Both the position numbers and the translations under genes were made by a program. Of a stretch of 64,000 nucleotides of DNA, positions 21,501 through 34,341 are shown piece by piece. Position 1 is the stretch's first letter; the number at the start of each line of letters is the position of its first letter. The notes under the pieces were generated by a model. That model saw nothing but the letters and a program-made list of their open reading frames with translations, was not told where the DNA came from and ran no database searches. Source of the DNA: Symsagittifera roscoffensis (Eukaryota; Xenacoelomorpha; Acoela; Convolutidae); NCBI RefSeq assembly GCF_963678635.1, contig NC_087067.1, forward strand, positions 32,648,401 to 32,712,400, read 5' to 3'.

Positions 21501-21675
21501 TAACGGCACAAACGCAGATGGTTATAACGTAGTCTACTGTACTCTTACGATAGATTTACTAGCCAGCAGGGGAGTTTTGTTAGGGCGAAGTGTCATTATG
21601 GCTACCTCTTTTCAACTTTCCCCCTTGACCTTTCATAAGTTGGTCCGGGAGCAACCCAGCTCTCAACCCAGAGCG
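21501..21675 (+). repeat. Extra copy of the U2 upstream region in R11
   Basis: This 171-bp stretch, corresponding to about -257 to -87 of U2, occurs here and again from 21676, joined by the four bases AGCG. Any distal promoter element in it is thereby doubled. The same arrangement is found at 23663-23837. Confidence 0.9.
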
Positions 21676-21921
21676 TAACGGCACAAACGCAGATGGTTAT
21701 AACGTAGTCTACTGTACTCTTACGATAGATTTACTAGCCAGCAGGGGAGTTTTGTTAGGGCGAAGTGTCATTATGGCTACCTCTTTTCAACTTTCCCCCT
21801 TGACCTTTCATAATTTGGTCCGGGAGCAACCCAGCTCTCAACCCAGTCGGATAAATATAAATTTTTATGATGCGAGCTGTTTTTTCATTGTTGTGTTCAA
21901 GGCATGTACCAAAATTAGAAA

Positions 21922-22108
21922 ATCGCTTCTCGGCCTTTTGGCTAAGATCATGTGTAGTATCTGTTCTTGTCAGCTTAATATCTGGCATGCTGGGCATAGC
22001 CTGGCTCCAATATTAAACTGATTTTTACTTCCCGAGTTAACACCGAAGCTTGCTTCAGTTGACTCACGGATTGTCCCGGTCTTACACTACCATCGGGAGC
22101 AGTCCACC
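21922..22108 (+). ncRNA. U2: U2 snRNA, R11
   Basis: Full-length copy with A85T, which removes the end pair of stem IIb. Ten bases normally lying directly before the start (within AGGAAAAGGTTTAGCT) are missing, so candidate promoter elements are one helical turn closer. Confidence 0.95.
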
Positions 22109-23350
22109 TGAAAATTCTGAACCTGCAAATTATCTTAATAGAGTGAAGATGTCAGTATGAAGAGTCTAATTAAGCCTGGTGAATTGCGCGAACGGCCATA
22201 ACTTGCCCAAAAAACTTAAGACTTCCAAATTTTTCTATTTCTATCGTAAGACCATTGTCAAATCTTGGGGGACTGAGAAAATGAACCAATTTGGTCGAAC
22301 CAGTTCAAAGTTATGAGTTCTTGAAAGCTCGGTGATGCCAAAAAGTTAAGCCTAATCGAGCGTGGTGCAAAAAACGAAAATTTCAAAATTTTTGTTCTTT
22401 TCTGTCTAAATTTTATTTTTTCAATATCGTATCACAATTTTGGACTCAGAACAATTCCAACGAGCCCAAAACGACTTCTTTAGCTTCAGTGTTCGTGGAG
22501 TAATCATCAGTTGAAATTTTGGGGGGAGCTGAAGTTCGGCCATTTTGGAAGAATATCGACCTAAAAGCTAACTTTTAAGTTAGTGCAATTTTTTTCTTGC
22601 ATTTTTCATAAAATGGGTTGCTCTCTGCTGTCGCAGAGTGCATTCAAAGAAACTTATCAAATAGATTTGAAAACTTACCTACTTAATAAGTTTATCACAA
22701 CAATTAGGCTAAAAGCATCTATCAGTATCCTGGCTGGTATTCGACCATATGCCACTAACGTTGAGTGAGCGGCTATCATGCCATAGATGGTCATCTAAGA
22801 CACCCTGTACACGCTCCGTAGGTTTTGACCAGCCGATTTGGCCATAAAACTCATTGGGCCAAAAAAATTCTGAAAATTGTCAATTTTTCAAATTTTGTTT
22901 GAATTGCATAAATTATAACGTGAGCGTGCAAAATTTTACATGGTATAAGAGCATATTTCTACTCTCGCGCGAGGGCGAGTGTTTTAAAAGTAATGTACAT
23001 AGTTATATGCTAGTCAGGATATAAATGGAAGCGGAATTACTCAAATGCCTAAGGCAGAACCGCAGATTCTGTCTTTGTCTACATCGTTAAGCCCATGTCG
23101 TATGTAACGGCACAAACGCAGATGGTTATAACGTAGTCTACTGTACTCTTACGATAGATTTACTAGCCAGCAGGGGAGTTTTGTTAGGGCGAAGTGTCAT
23201 TATGGCTACCTCTTTTCAACTTTCCCCCTTGACCTTTCATAAGTTGGTCCGGGAGCAACCCAGCTCTCAACCCAGTCGGATAAATATAAATTTTTATGAT
23301 GCGAGCTGTTTTTTCATTGTTGTGTTCAAGGCATGTACCAAAATTAGAAA

Positions 23351-23419
23351 ATCGCTTCTCGGCCTTTTGGCTAAGATCATGTGTAGTATCTGTTCTTGTC
23401 AGCTTAATATCTGGCATGC
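23351..23419 (+). pseudogene. U2: U2 snRNA, R12, 3'-truncated
   Basis: Duplicate of the R10 remnant, 2162 bp away and broken at the same base. It lacks stem IIb, the Sm site and all 3' structure. Confidence 0.96.
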
Positions 23420-23662
23420 AGAGTGAAGATGTCAGTATGAAGAGTCTAATTAAGCCTGGTGAATTGCGCGAACGGCCATAACTTGCCCAAAAAACTTAAG
23501 ACTTCCAAATTTTTCTATTTCTATCGTAAGACCATTGTCAAATCTTGGGGGACTGAGAAAATGAACCAATTTGGTCGAACCAGTTCAAAGTTATGAGTTC
23601 TTGAAAGCTCGGTGATGCCAAAAAGTTAAGCCTAATCGAGCGTGGTGCAAAAAACGAAAATT

Positions 23663-23837
23663 TAACGGCACAAACGCAGATGGTTATAACGTAGTCTACT
23701 GTACTCTTACGATAGATTTACTAGCCAGCAGGGGAGTTTTGTTAGGGCGAAGTGTCATTATGGCTACCTCTTTTCAACTTTCCCCCTTGACCTTTCATAA
23801 GTTGGTCCGGGAGCAACCCAGCTCTCAACCCAGAGCG
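23663..23837 (+). repeat. Extra copy of the U2 upstream region in R13
   Basis: Second instance of the 171-bp doubling with the AGCG joint, 2162 bp after the first. The identical joint shows one origin. Confidence 0.9.
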
Positions 23838-24083
23838 TAACGGCACAAACGCAGATGGTTATAACGTAGTCTACTGTACTCTTACGATAGATTTACTAGC
23901 CAGCAGGGGAGTTTTGTTAGGGCGAAGTGTCATTATGGCTACCTCTTTTCAACTTTCCCCCTTGACCTTTCATAAGTTGGTCCGGGAGCAACCCAGCTCT
24001 CAACCCAGTCGGATAAATATAAATTTTTATGATGCGAGCTGTTTTTTCATTGTTGTGTTCAAGGCATGTACCAAAATTAGAAA

Positions 24084-24270
24084 ATCGCTTCTCGGCCTTT
24101 TGGCTAAGATCATGTGTAGTATCTGTTCTTGTCAGCTTAATATCTGGCATGCTGGGCATAGCCTGGCTCCAATATTAAACTGATTTTTACTTCCCGAGTT
24201 AACACCGAAGCTTGCTTCAGTTGACTCACGGATTGTCCCGGTCTTACACTACCATCGGGAGCAGTCCACC
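24084..24270 (+). ncRNA. U2: U2 snRNA, R13
   Basis: Full-length copy with A85T and the 10-bp upstream deletion, as in R11. It is the duplicate of that gene. Confidence 0.95.
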
Positions 24271-25516
24271 TGAAAATTCTGAACCTGCAAATTATCTTAA
24301 TAGAGTGAAGATGTCAGTATGAAGAGTCTAATTAAGCCTGGTGAATTGCGCGAACGGCCATAACTTGCCCAAAAAACTTAAGACTTCCAAATTTTTCTAT
24401 TTCTATCGTAAGACCATTGTCAAATCTTGGGGGACTGAGAAAATGAACCAATTTGGTCGAACCAGTTCAAAGTTATGAGTTCTTGAAAGCTCGGTGATGC
24501 CAAAAAGTTAAGCCTAATCGAGCGTGGTGCAAAAAACGAAAATTTCAAAATTTTTGTTCTTTTCTGTCTAAATTTTATTTTTTCAATATCGTATCACAAT
24601 TTTGGACTCAGAACAATTCCAACGAGCCCAAAACGACTTCTTTAGCTTCAGTGTTCGTGGAGTAATCATCAGTTGAAATTTTGGGGGGAGCTGAAATTCG
24701 GCCATTTTGGAAGAATATCGACCTAAAAGCTAACTTTTAAGTTAGTGCAATTTTTTTCTTGCATTTTTCATAAAATGGGGTGCTCTCTGCTGTCGCAGAG
24801 TGCATTCAAAGAAACTTATCCAATAGATTTGAAGACTTACCTATTTAATAAGTTTATCAAAACAATTAGGCTAAAAGCATCTAACAGTATCCTGGCTGGT
24901 ATTCGACCATATGCCACTAACGTTGAGTGAGCAGCTATCATGCCATCGATGGTCATCTAAGACACCCTGTACACGCTCCGTAGGTTTTGACCAGCCGATT
25001 TGGCCATAAAACTCATTGGGCCAAAAAAATTCTGAAAATTGTCAATTTTTCAAATTTTGTTTGAATTGCATAAATTATAACGTGAGCGTGCAAAATTTTA
25101 CATGGTATAAGAGCATATTTCTACTCTCGCGCGAGGGCGAGTGTTTTAAAAGTAATGTACATAGTTATATGCTAGTCAGGATATAAATGGAAGCGGAATT
25201 ACTCAAATGCCTAAGGCAGAACCGCAGATTCTGTCTTTGTCTACATCGTTAAGCCCATGTCGTATGTAACGGCACAAACGCAGATGGTTATAACGTAGTA
25301 CTCTTACGATAGATTTACTAGCCAGCAGGGGAGTTTTGTTAGGGCGAAGTGTCATTATGGCTACCTCTTTTCAACTTTCCCCCTTGACCTTTCATAAGTT
25401 GGTCCGGGAGCAACCCAGCTCTCAACCCAGTCGGATAAATATAAATTTTTATGATTCGAGCTGTTTTTTCATTGTTGTGTTCAAGGCATGTACCAAAATT
25501 AGGAAAAGGTTTAGCT

Positions 25517-25703
25517 ATCGCTTCTCGGCCTTTTGGCTAAGATCATGTGTAGTATCTGTTCTTGTCAGCTTAATATCTGGCATGCTGGGCATAGCCTGGC
25601 ACCAATATTAAACTGATTTTTACTTCCCGAGTTAACACCGAAGCTTGCTTCAGTTGACTCACGGATTGTCCCGGTCTTACACTACCATCGGGAGCAGTCC
25701 ACC
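25517..25703 (+). ncRNA. U2: U2 snRNA, R14 (consensus)
   Basis: Consensus throughout. Its upstream region has the ATGATTCGAG marker also found in R6 and R7, so that marker crosses the higher-order block without it. Confidence 0.98.
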
Positions 25704-26955
25704 TGAAAATTCTGAACCTGCAAATTATCTTAATAGAGTGAAGATGTCAGTATGAAGAGTCTAATTAAGCCTGGTGAATTGCGCGAACGGCCATAACTTG
25801 CCCAAAAAACTTAAGACTTCCAAATTTTTCTATTTCTATCGTAAGACCATTGTCAAATCTTGGGGGACTGAGAAAATGAACCAATTTGGTCGAACCAGTT
25901 CAAAGTTATGAGTTCTTGAAAGCTCGGTGATGCCAAAAAGTTAAGCCTAATCGAGCGTGGTGCAAAAAACGAAAATTTCAAAATTTTTGTTCTTTTCTGT
26001 CTAAATTTTATTTTTTCAATATCGTATCACAATTTTGGACTCAGAACAATTCCAACGAGCCCAAAACGACTTCTTTAGCTTCAGTGTTCGTGGAGTAATC
26101 ATCAGTTGAAATTTTGGGGGGAGCTGAAATTCGGCCATTTTGGAAGAAAATCGACCTAAAAGCTAACTTTTAAATTAGTGCAATTTTTTTCTTGCATTTT
26201 TCATAAAATGGGGTGCTCTCTGCTGTCGCAGAGTGCATTCAAAGAAACTTATCAAATAGATTTGAAAACTTACCTATTTAATAAGTTTATCACAACAATT
26301 AGGCTAAAAGCATCTATCAGTATCCTGGCTGGTATTCGACCATATGCCACTAACGTTGAGTGAGCAGCTATCATGCCATCGATGGTCATCTAAGACACCC
26401 TGTACACGCTCCGTAGGTTTTGACCAGCCGATTTGGCCATAAAACTCATTGGGCCAAAAAAATTCTGAAAATTGTCAATTTTTCAAATTTTGTTTGAATT
26501 GCATAAATTATAACGTGAGCGTGCAAAATTTTACATGGTATAAGAGCATATTTCTACTCTCGCGCGAGGGCGAGTGTTTTAAAAGTAATGTACATAGTTA
26601 TATGCTAGTCAGGATATAAATGGAAGCGGAATTACTCAAATGCCTAAGGCAGAACCGCAGATTCTGTCTTTGTCTACATCGTTAAGCCCATGTCGTATGT
26701 AACGGCACAAACGCAGATGGTTATAACGTAGTCTACTGTACTCTTACGATAGATTTACTAGCCAGCAGGGGAGTTTTGTTAGGGCGAAGTGTCATTATGG
26801 CTACCTCTTTTCAACTTTCCCCCTTGACCTTTCATAAGTTGGTCCGGGAGCAACCCAGCTCTCAACCCAGTCGGATAAATATAATTTTTATGATGCGAGC
26901 TGTTTTTTCATTGTTGTGTTCAAGGCATGTACCAAAATTAGGAAAAGGTTTAGCT

Positions 26956-27142
26956 ATCGCTTCTCGGCCTTTTGGCTAAGATCATGTGTAGTATCTGTTC
27001 TTGTCAGCTTAATATCTGGCATGCTGGGCATAGCCTGGCTCCAATATTAAACTGATTTTTACTTCCCGAGTTAACACCGAAGCTTGCTTCAGTTGACTCA
27101 CGGATTGTCCCGGTCTTACACTACCATCGGGAGCAGTCCACC
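26956..27142 (+). ncRNA. U2: U2 snRNA, R15
   Basis: Single change A85T, the first of five consecutive units with it. Confidence 0.97.
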
Positions 27143-28395
27143 TGAAAATTCTGAACCTGCAAATTATCTTAATAGAGTGAAGATGTCAGTATGAAGAGTC
27201 TAATTAAGCCTGGTGAATTGCGCGAACGGCCATAACTTGCCCAAAAAACTTAAGACTTCCAAATTTTTCTATTTCTATCGTAAGACCATTGTCAAATCTT
27301 GGGGGACTGAGAAAATGAACCAATTTGGTCGAACCAGTTCAAAGTTATGAGTTCTTGAAAGCTCGGTGATGCCAAAAAGTTAAGCCTAATCGAGCGTGGT
27401 GCAAAAAACGAAAATTTCAAAATTTTTGTTCTTTTCTGTCTAAATTTTATTTTTTCATTATCGTATCACAATTTTGGACTCAGAACAATTCCAACGAGCC
27501 CAAAACGACTTCTTTAGCTTCAGTGTTCGTGGAGTAATCATCAGTTGAAATTTTGGGGGGAGCTGAAATTCGGCCATTTTGGAAGAAAATCGACCTAAAA
27601 GCTAACTTTTAAGTTAGTGCAATAATTTTCTTGCATTTTTCATAAAATGGGGTGCTCTCTGCTGTCGCAGAGTGCATTCAAAGAAACTTATCAAATAGAT
27701 TTGAAGACTTACCTATTTAATAAGTTTATCACAACAATTAGGCTAAAAGCATCTATCAGTATCCTGGCTGGTATTCGACCATATGCCACTAACGTTGAGT
27801 GAGCAGCTATCATGCCATCGATGGTCATCTAAGACACCCTGTACACGCTCCGTAGGTTTTGACCAGCCGATTTGGCCATAAAACTCATTGGGCCAAAAAA
27901 ATTCTGAAAATTGTCAATTTTTCAAATTTTGTTTGAATTGCATAAATTATAACGTGAGCGTGCAAAATTTTACATGGTATAAGAGCATATTTCTACTCTC
28001 GCGCGAGGGCGAGTGTTTTAAAAGTAATGTACATAGTTATATGCTAGTCAGGATATAAATGGAAGCGGAATTACTCAAATGCCTAAGGCAGAACCGCAGA
28101 TTCTGTCTTTGTCTACATCGTTAAGCCCATGTCGTATGTAACGGCACAAACGCAGATGGTTATAACGTAGTCTTCTGTACTCTTACGATAGATTTACTAG
28201 CCAGCAGGGGAGTTTTGTTAGGGCGAAGTGTCATTATGGCTACCTCTTTTCAACTTTCCCCCTTGACCTTTCATAAGTTGGTCCGGGAGCAACCCAGCTC
28301 TCAACCCAGTCGGATAAATGTAAATTTTTATGATGCGAGCTGTTTTTTCATTGTTGTGTTCAAGGCATGTACCAAAATTAGGAAAAGGTTTAGCT

Positions 28396-28582
28396 ATCGC
28401 TTCTCGGCCTTTTGGCTAAAATCATGTGTAGTATCTGTTCTTGTCAGCTTAATATCTGGCATGCTGGGCATAGCCTGGCTCCAATATTAAACTGATTTTC
28501 ACTTCCCGAGTTAACACCGAAGCTTGCTTCAGTTGACTCACGGATTGTCCCGGTCTTACACTACCATCGGGAGCAGTCCACC
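28396..28582 (+). ncRNA. U2: U2 snRNA, R16 (Sm site changed)
   Basis: Changes G25A, A85T and T105C. T105C turns the Sm site AUUUUUA into AUUUUCA, which would be expected to weaken Sm ring binding and RNA stability. Confidence 0.96.
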
Positions 28583-29835
28583 TGAAAATTCTGAACCTGC
28601 AAATTATCTTAATAGAGTGAAGATGTCAGTATGAAGAGTCTAATTAAGCCTGGTGAATTGCGCGAACGGCCATAACTTGCCCAAAAAACTTAAGACTTCC
28701 AAATTTTTCTATTTCTATCGTAAGACCATCGTCAAATCTTGGGGGGCTGAGAAAATGAACCAATTTGGGCGAACCAGTTCAAAGTTATGAGTTCTTGAAA
28801 GCTCGGTGATGCCAAAAAGTTAAGCCTAATCGAGCGTGGTGCAAAAAACGAAAATTTCAAAATTTTTGTTCTTTTCTGTCTAAATTTTATTTTTTCAATA
28901 TCGTATCACAATTTTGGACTCAGAACAATTCCAACGAGCCCAAAACGACTTCTTTAGCTTCAGTGTTCGTGGAGTAATCATCAGTTGAAATTTTGGGGGG
29001 AGCTGAAATTCGGCCATTTTGGAAGAAAATCGACCTAAAAGCTAACTTTTAAATTAGTGCAATTTTTTTCTTGCATTTTTCATAAAATGGGGTGCTCTCT
29101 GCTGTCGCAGAGTGCATTCAAAGAAACTTATCAAATAGATTTGAAAACTTACCTATTTAATAAGTTTATCACAACAATTAGGCTAAAAGCATCTATCAGT
29201 ATCCTGGCTGGTATTCGACCATATGCCACTAACGTTGAGTGAGCAGCTATCATGCCATCGATGGTCATCTAAGACACCCTGTACACGCTCCGTAGGTTTT
29301 GACCAGCCGATTTGGCCATAAAACTCATTGGGCCAAAAAAATTCTGAAAATTGTCAATTTTTCAAATTTTGTTTGAATTGCATAAATTATAACGTGAGCG
29401 TGCAAAATTTTACATGGTATAAGAGCATATTTCTACTCTCGCGCGAGGGCGAGTGTTTTAAAAGTAATGTACATAGTTATATGCTAGTCAGGATATAAAT
29501 GGAAGCGGAATTACTCAAATGCCTAAGGCAGAACCGCAGATTCTGTCTTTGTCTACATCGTTAAGCCCATGTCGTATGTAACGGCACAAACGCAGATGGT
29601 TATAACGTAGTCTACTGTACTCTTACGATAGATTTACTAGCCAGCAGGGGAGTTTTGTTAGGGCGAAGTGTCATTATGGCTACCTCTTTTCAACTTTCCC
29701 CCTTGACCTTTCATAAGTTGGTCCGGGAGCAACCCAGCTCTCAACCCAGTCGGATAAATATAAAATTTTATGATGCGAGCTGTTTTTTCATTGTTGTGTT
29801 CAAGGCATATACCAAAATTAGGAAAAGGTTTAGCT

Positions 29836-30022
29836 ATCGCTTCTCGGCCTTTTGGCTAAAATCATGTGTAGTATCTGTTCTTGTCAGCTTAATATCTGGC
29901 ATGCTGGGCATAGCCTGGCTCCAATATTAAACTGATTTTTACTTCCCGAGTTAACACCGAAGCTTGCTTCAGTTGACTCACGGATTGTCCCGGTCTTACA
30001 CTACCATCGGGAGCAGTCCACC
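29836..30022 (+). ncRNA. U2: U2 snRNA, R17
   Basis: Changes G25A (shared only with R16) and A85T. Sm site normal. Confidence 0.97.
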
Positions 30023-31275
30023 TGAAAATTCTGAACCTGCAAATTATCTTAATAGAGTGAAGATGTCAGTATGAAGAGTCTAATTAAGCCTGGTGAATTG
30101 CGCGAACGGCCATAACTTGCCCAAAAAACTTAAGACTTCCAAATTTTTCTATTTCTATCGTAAGACCATTGTCAAATCTTGGGGGACTGAGAAAATGAAC
30201 CAATTTGGTCGAACCAGTTCAAAGTTATGAGTTCTTGAAAGCTCGGTGATGCCAAAAAGTTAAGCCTAATCGAGCGTGGTGCAAAAAACGAAAATTTCAA
30301 AATTTTTGTTCTTTTCTGTCTAAATTTTATTTTTTCAATATCGTATCACAATTTTGGACTCAGAACAATTCCAACGAGCCCAAAACGACTTCTTTAGCTT
30401 CAGTGTTCGTGGAGTAATCATCAGTTGAAATTTTGGGGGGAGCTGAAATTCGGCCATTTTGGAAGAAAATCGACCTAAAAGCTAACTTTTAAGTTAGTGC
30501 AATTTTTTTCTTGCATTTTTCATAAAATGGGGTGCTCTCTGCTGTCGCAGAGTGCATTCAAAGAAACTTATCAAATAGATTTGAAGACTTACCTATTTAA
30601 TAAGTTTATCACAACAATTAGGCTAAAAGCATCTATCAGTATCCTGGCTGGTATTCGACCATATGCCACTAACGTTGAGTGAGCAGCTATCATGCCATCG
30701 ATGGTCATCTAAGACACCCTGTACACGCTCCGTAGGTTTTGACCAGCCGATTTGGCCATAAAACTCATTGGGCCAAAAAAATTCTGAAAATTGTCAATTT
30801 TTCAAATTTTGTTTGAATTGCATAAATTATAACGTGAGCGTGCAAAATTTTACATGGTATAAGAGCATATTTCTACTCTCGCGCGAGGGCGAGTGTTTTA
30901 AAAGTAATGTACATAGTTATATGCTAGTCAGGATATAAATGGAAGCGGAATTACTCAAATGCCTAAGGCAGAACCGCAGATTCTGTCTTCGTCTACATCG
31001 TTAAGCCCATGTCGTATGTAACGGCACAAACGCAGATGGTTATAACGTAGTCTACTGTACTCTTACGATAGATTTACTAGCCAGCAGGGGAGTTTTGTTA
31101 GGGCGAAGTGTCATTATGGCTACCTCTTTTCAACTTTCCCCCTTGACCTTTCATAAGTTGGTCCGGGAGCAACCCAGCTCTCAACCCAGTCGGATAAATA
31201 TAAATTTTTATGATGCGAGCTGTTTTTTCATTGTTGTGTTCAAGGCATGTACCAAAATTAGGAAAAGGTTTAGCT

Positions 31276-31462
31276 ATCGCTTCTCGGCCTTTTGGCTAAG
31301 ATCATGTGTAGTATCTGTTCTTGTCAGCTTAATATCTGGCATGCTGGGCATAGCCTGGCTCCAATATTAAACTGATTTTTACTTCCCGAGTTAACACCGA
31401 AGCTTGCTTCAGTTGACTCACGGATTGTCCCGGTCTTACACTACCATCGGGAGCAGTCCACC
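31276..31462 (+). ncRNA. U2: U2 snRNA, R18
   Basis: Single change A85T. Confidence 0.97.
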
Positions 31463-32715
31463 TGAAAATTCTGAACCTGCAAATTATTTTAATAGAGTGA
31501 AGATGTCAGTATGAAGAGTCTAATTAAGACTGGTGAATTGCGCGAACGGCCATAACTTGCCCAAAAAACTTAAGACTTCCAAATTTTTCTATTTCTATCG
31601 TAAGACCATTGTCAAATCTTGGGGGACTGAGAAAATGAACCAATTTGGTCGAACCAGTTCAAAGTTATGAGTTCTTGAAAGCTCGGTGATGCCAAAAAGT
31701 TAAGCCTAATCGAGCGTGGTGCAAAAAACGAAAATTTCAAAATGTTTGTTCTTTACTGTCTAAATTTTATTTTTTCAATATCGTATCACAATTTTGGACT
31801 CAGAACAATTCCAACGAGCCCAAAACGACTTCTTTAGCTTCAGTGTTCGTGGAGTAATCATCAGTTGAAATTTTGGGGTGAGCTGAAATTCGGCCATTTT
31901 GGAAGAAAATCGACCTAAAAGCTAACTTTTAAGTTAGTGCAATTTTTTTCTTGCATTTTTCATAAAATGGGGTGCTCTCTGCTGTCGCAGAGTGCATTCA
32001 AAGAAACTTATCAAATAGATTTGAAAACTTACCTATTTAATAAGTTTATCACAACAATTAGGCTAAAAGCATCTATCAGTATCCTGGCTGGTATTCGACC
32101 ATATGCCACTAACGTTGAGTGAGCAGCTATCATGCCATCGATGGTCATCTAAGACACCCTGTACACGCTCCGTAGGTTTTGACCAGCCGATTTGGCCATA
32201 AAACTCATTGGGCCAAAAAAATTCTGAAAATTGTCAATTTTTCAAATTTTGTTTGAATTGCATAAATTATAACGTGAGCGTGCAAAATTTTACATGGTAT
32301 AAGAGCATATTTCTACTCTCGCGCGAGGGCGAGTGTTTTAAAAGTAATGTACATAGTTATATGCTAGTCAGGATATAAATGGAAGCGGAATTACTCAAAT
32401 GCCTAAGGCAGAACCGCAGATTCTGTCTTTGTCTACATCGTTAAGCCCATGTCGTATGTAACGGCACAAACGCAGATGGTTATAACGTAGTCTACTGTAC
32501 TCTTACGATAGATTTACTAGCCAGCAGGGGAGTTTTGTTAGGGCGAAGTGTCATTATGGCTACCTCTTTTCAACTTTCCCCCTTGACCTTTCATAAGTTG
32601 GTCCGGGAGCAACCCAGCTCTCAACCCAGTCGGATAAATATAAATTTTTATGATGCGAGCTGTTTTTTCATTGTTGTGTTCAAGGCATGTACCAAAATTA
32701 GGAAAAGGTTTAGCT

Positions 32716-32901
32716 ATCGCTTCTCGGCCTTTTGGCTAAGATATGTGTAGTATCTGTTCTTGTCAGCTTAATATCTGGCATGCTGGGCATAGCCTGGCTC
32801 CAATATTAAACTGATTTTTACTTCCCGAGTTAACACCGAAGCTTGCTTCAGTTGACTCACGGATTGTCCCGGTCTTACACTACCATCGGGAGCAGTCCAC
32901 C
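32716..32901 (+). ncRNA. U2: U2 snRNA, R19 (one-base deletion)
   Basis: This copy is 186 nt: C28 is missing, five bases before GUAGUA, in the region that pairs with U6. A85T is also present. Function is uncertain. Confidence 0.95.
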
Positions 32902-34154
32902 TGAAAATTCTGAACCTGCAAATTATCTTAATAGAGTGAAGATGTCAGTATGAAGAGTCTAATTAAGACTGGTGAATTGCGCGAACGGCCATAACTTGCC
33001 CAAAAAACTTAAGACTTCCAAATTTTTCTATTTCTATCGTAAGACCATTGTCAAATCTTGGGGGACTGAGAAAATGAACCAATTTGGTCGAACCAGTTCA
33101 AAGTTATGAGTTCTTGAAAGCTCGGTGATGCCAAAAAGTTAAGCCTAATCGAGCGTGGTGCAAAAAACGAAAATTTCAAAATTTTTGTTCTTTACTGTCT
33201 AAATTTTATTTTTTCAATATCGTATCACAATTTTGGACTCAGAACAATTCCAACGAGCCCAAAACGACTTCTTTAGCTTCAGTGTTCGTGGAGTAATCAT
33301 CAGTTGAAATTTTGGGGGGAGCTGAAATTCGGCCATTTTGGAAGAAAATCGACCTAAAAGCTAACTTTTAAGTTAGTGCAATTTTTTTCTTGCATTTTTC
33401 ATAAAATGGGGTGCTCTCTGCTGTCGCAGAGTGCATTCAAAGAAACTTATCAAATAGATTTGAAAACTTACCTATTTAATAAGTTTATCACAACAATTAG
33501 GCTAAAAGCATCTATCAGTATCCTGGCTGGTATTCGACCATATGCCACTAACGTTGAGTGAGCAGCTATCATGCCATCGATGGTCATCTAAGACACCCTG
33601 TACACGCTCCGTAGGTTTTGACCAGCCGATTTGGCCATAAAACTCATTGGGCCAAAAAAATTCTGAAAATTGTCAATTTTTCAAATTTTGTTTGAATTGC
33701 ATAAATTATAACGTGAGCGTGCAAAATTTTACATGGTATAAGAGCATATTTCTACTCTCGCGCGAGGGCGAGTGTTTTAAAAGTAATGTACATAGTTATA
33801 TGCTAGTCAGGATATAAATGGAAGCGGAATTACTCAAATGCCTAAGGCAGAACCGCAGATTCTGTCTTTGTCTACATCGTTAAGCCCATGTCGTATGTAA
33901 CGGCACAAACGCAGATGGTTATAACGTAGTCTACTGTACTCTTACGATAGATTTACTAGCCAGCAGGGGAGTTTTGTTAGGGCGAAGTGTCATTATGGCT
34001 ACCTCTTTTCAACTTTCCCCCTTGACCTTTCATAAGTTGGTCCGGGAGCAACCCAGCTCTCAACCCAGTCGGATAAATATAAATTTTTATGATGCGAGCT
34101 GTTTTTTCATTGTTGTGTTCAAGGCATGTACCAAAATTAGGAAAAGGTTTAGCT

Positions 34155-34341
34155 ATCGCTTCTCGGCCTTTTGGCTAAGATCATGTGTAGTATCTGTTCT
34201 TGTCAGCTTAATATCTGGCATGCTGGGCATAGCCTGGCACCAATATTAAACTGATTTTTACTTCCCGAGTTAACACCGAAGCTTGCTTCAGTTGACTCAC
34301 GGATTGTCCCGGTCTTACACTACCATCGGGAGCAGTCCACC
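34155..34341 (+). ncRNA. U2: U2 snRNA, R20 (consensus)
   Basis: Consensus throughout; used as the reference for the numbering in the other entries. Confidence 0.98.

Larger units (their letters stand above)
20061..24384 (+). repeat. Higher-order repeat: 2162-bp dimer present twice (R10-R13)
   Basis: Starts at 20061, 21341, 22223 and 23503 give spacings 1280, 882, 1280 and 882. The first dimer (20061-22222) and the second (22223-24384) agree in every internal rearrangement, with only a few substitutions. In each dimer, unit one loses about 160 bp from within U2 into its 3' flank. Unit two loses about 721 bp of spacer (join at 21500, GAAAATTT to TAACGGC) and repeats a 171-bp stretch (21501-21671, then again from 21676) with AGCG at the join. 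The whole dimer was then duplicated. Confidence 0.95.
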
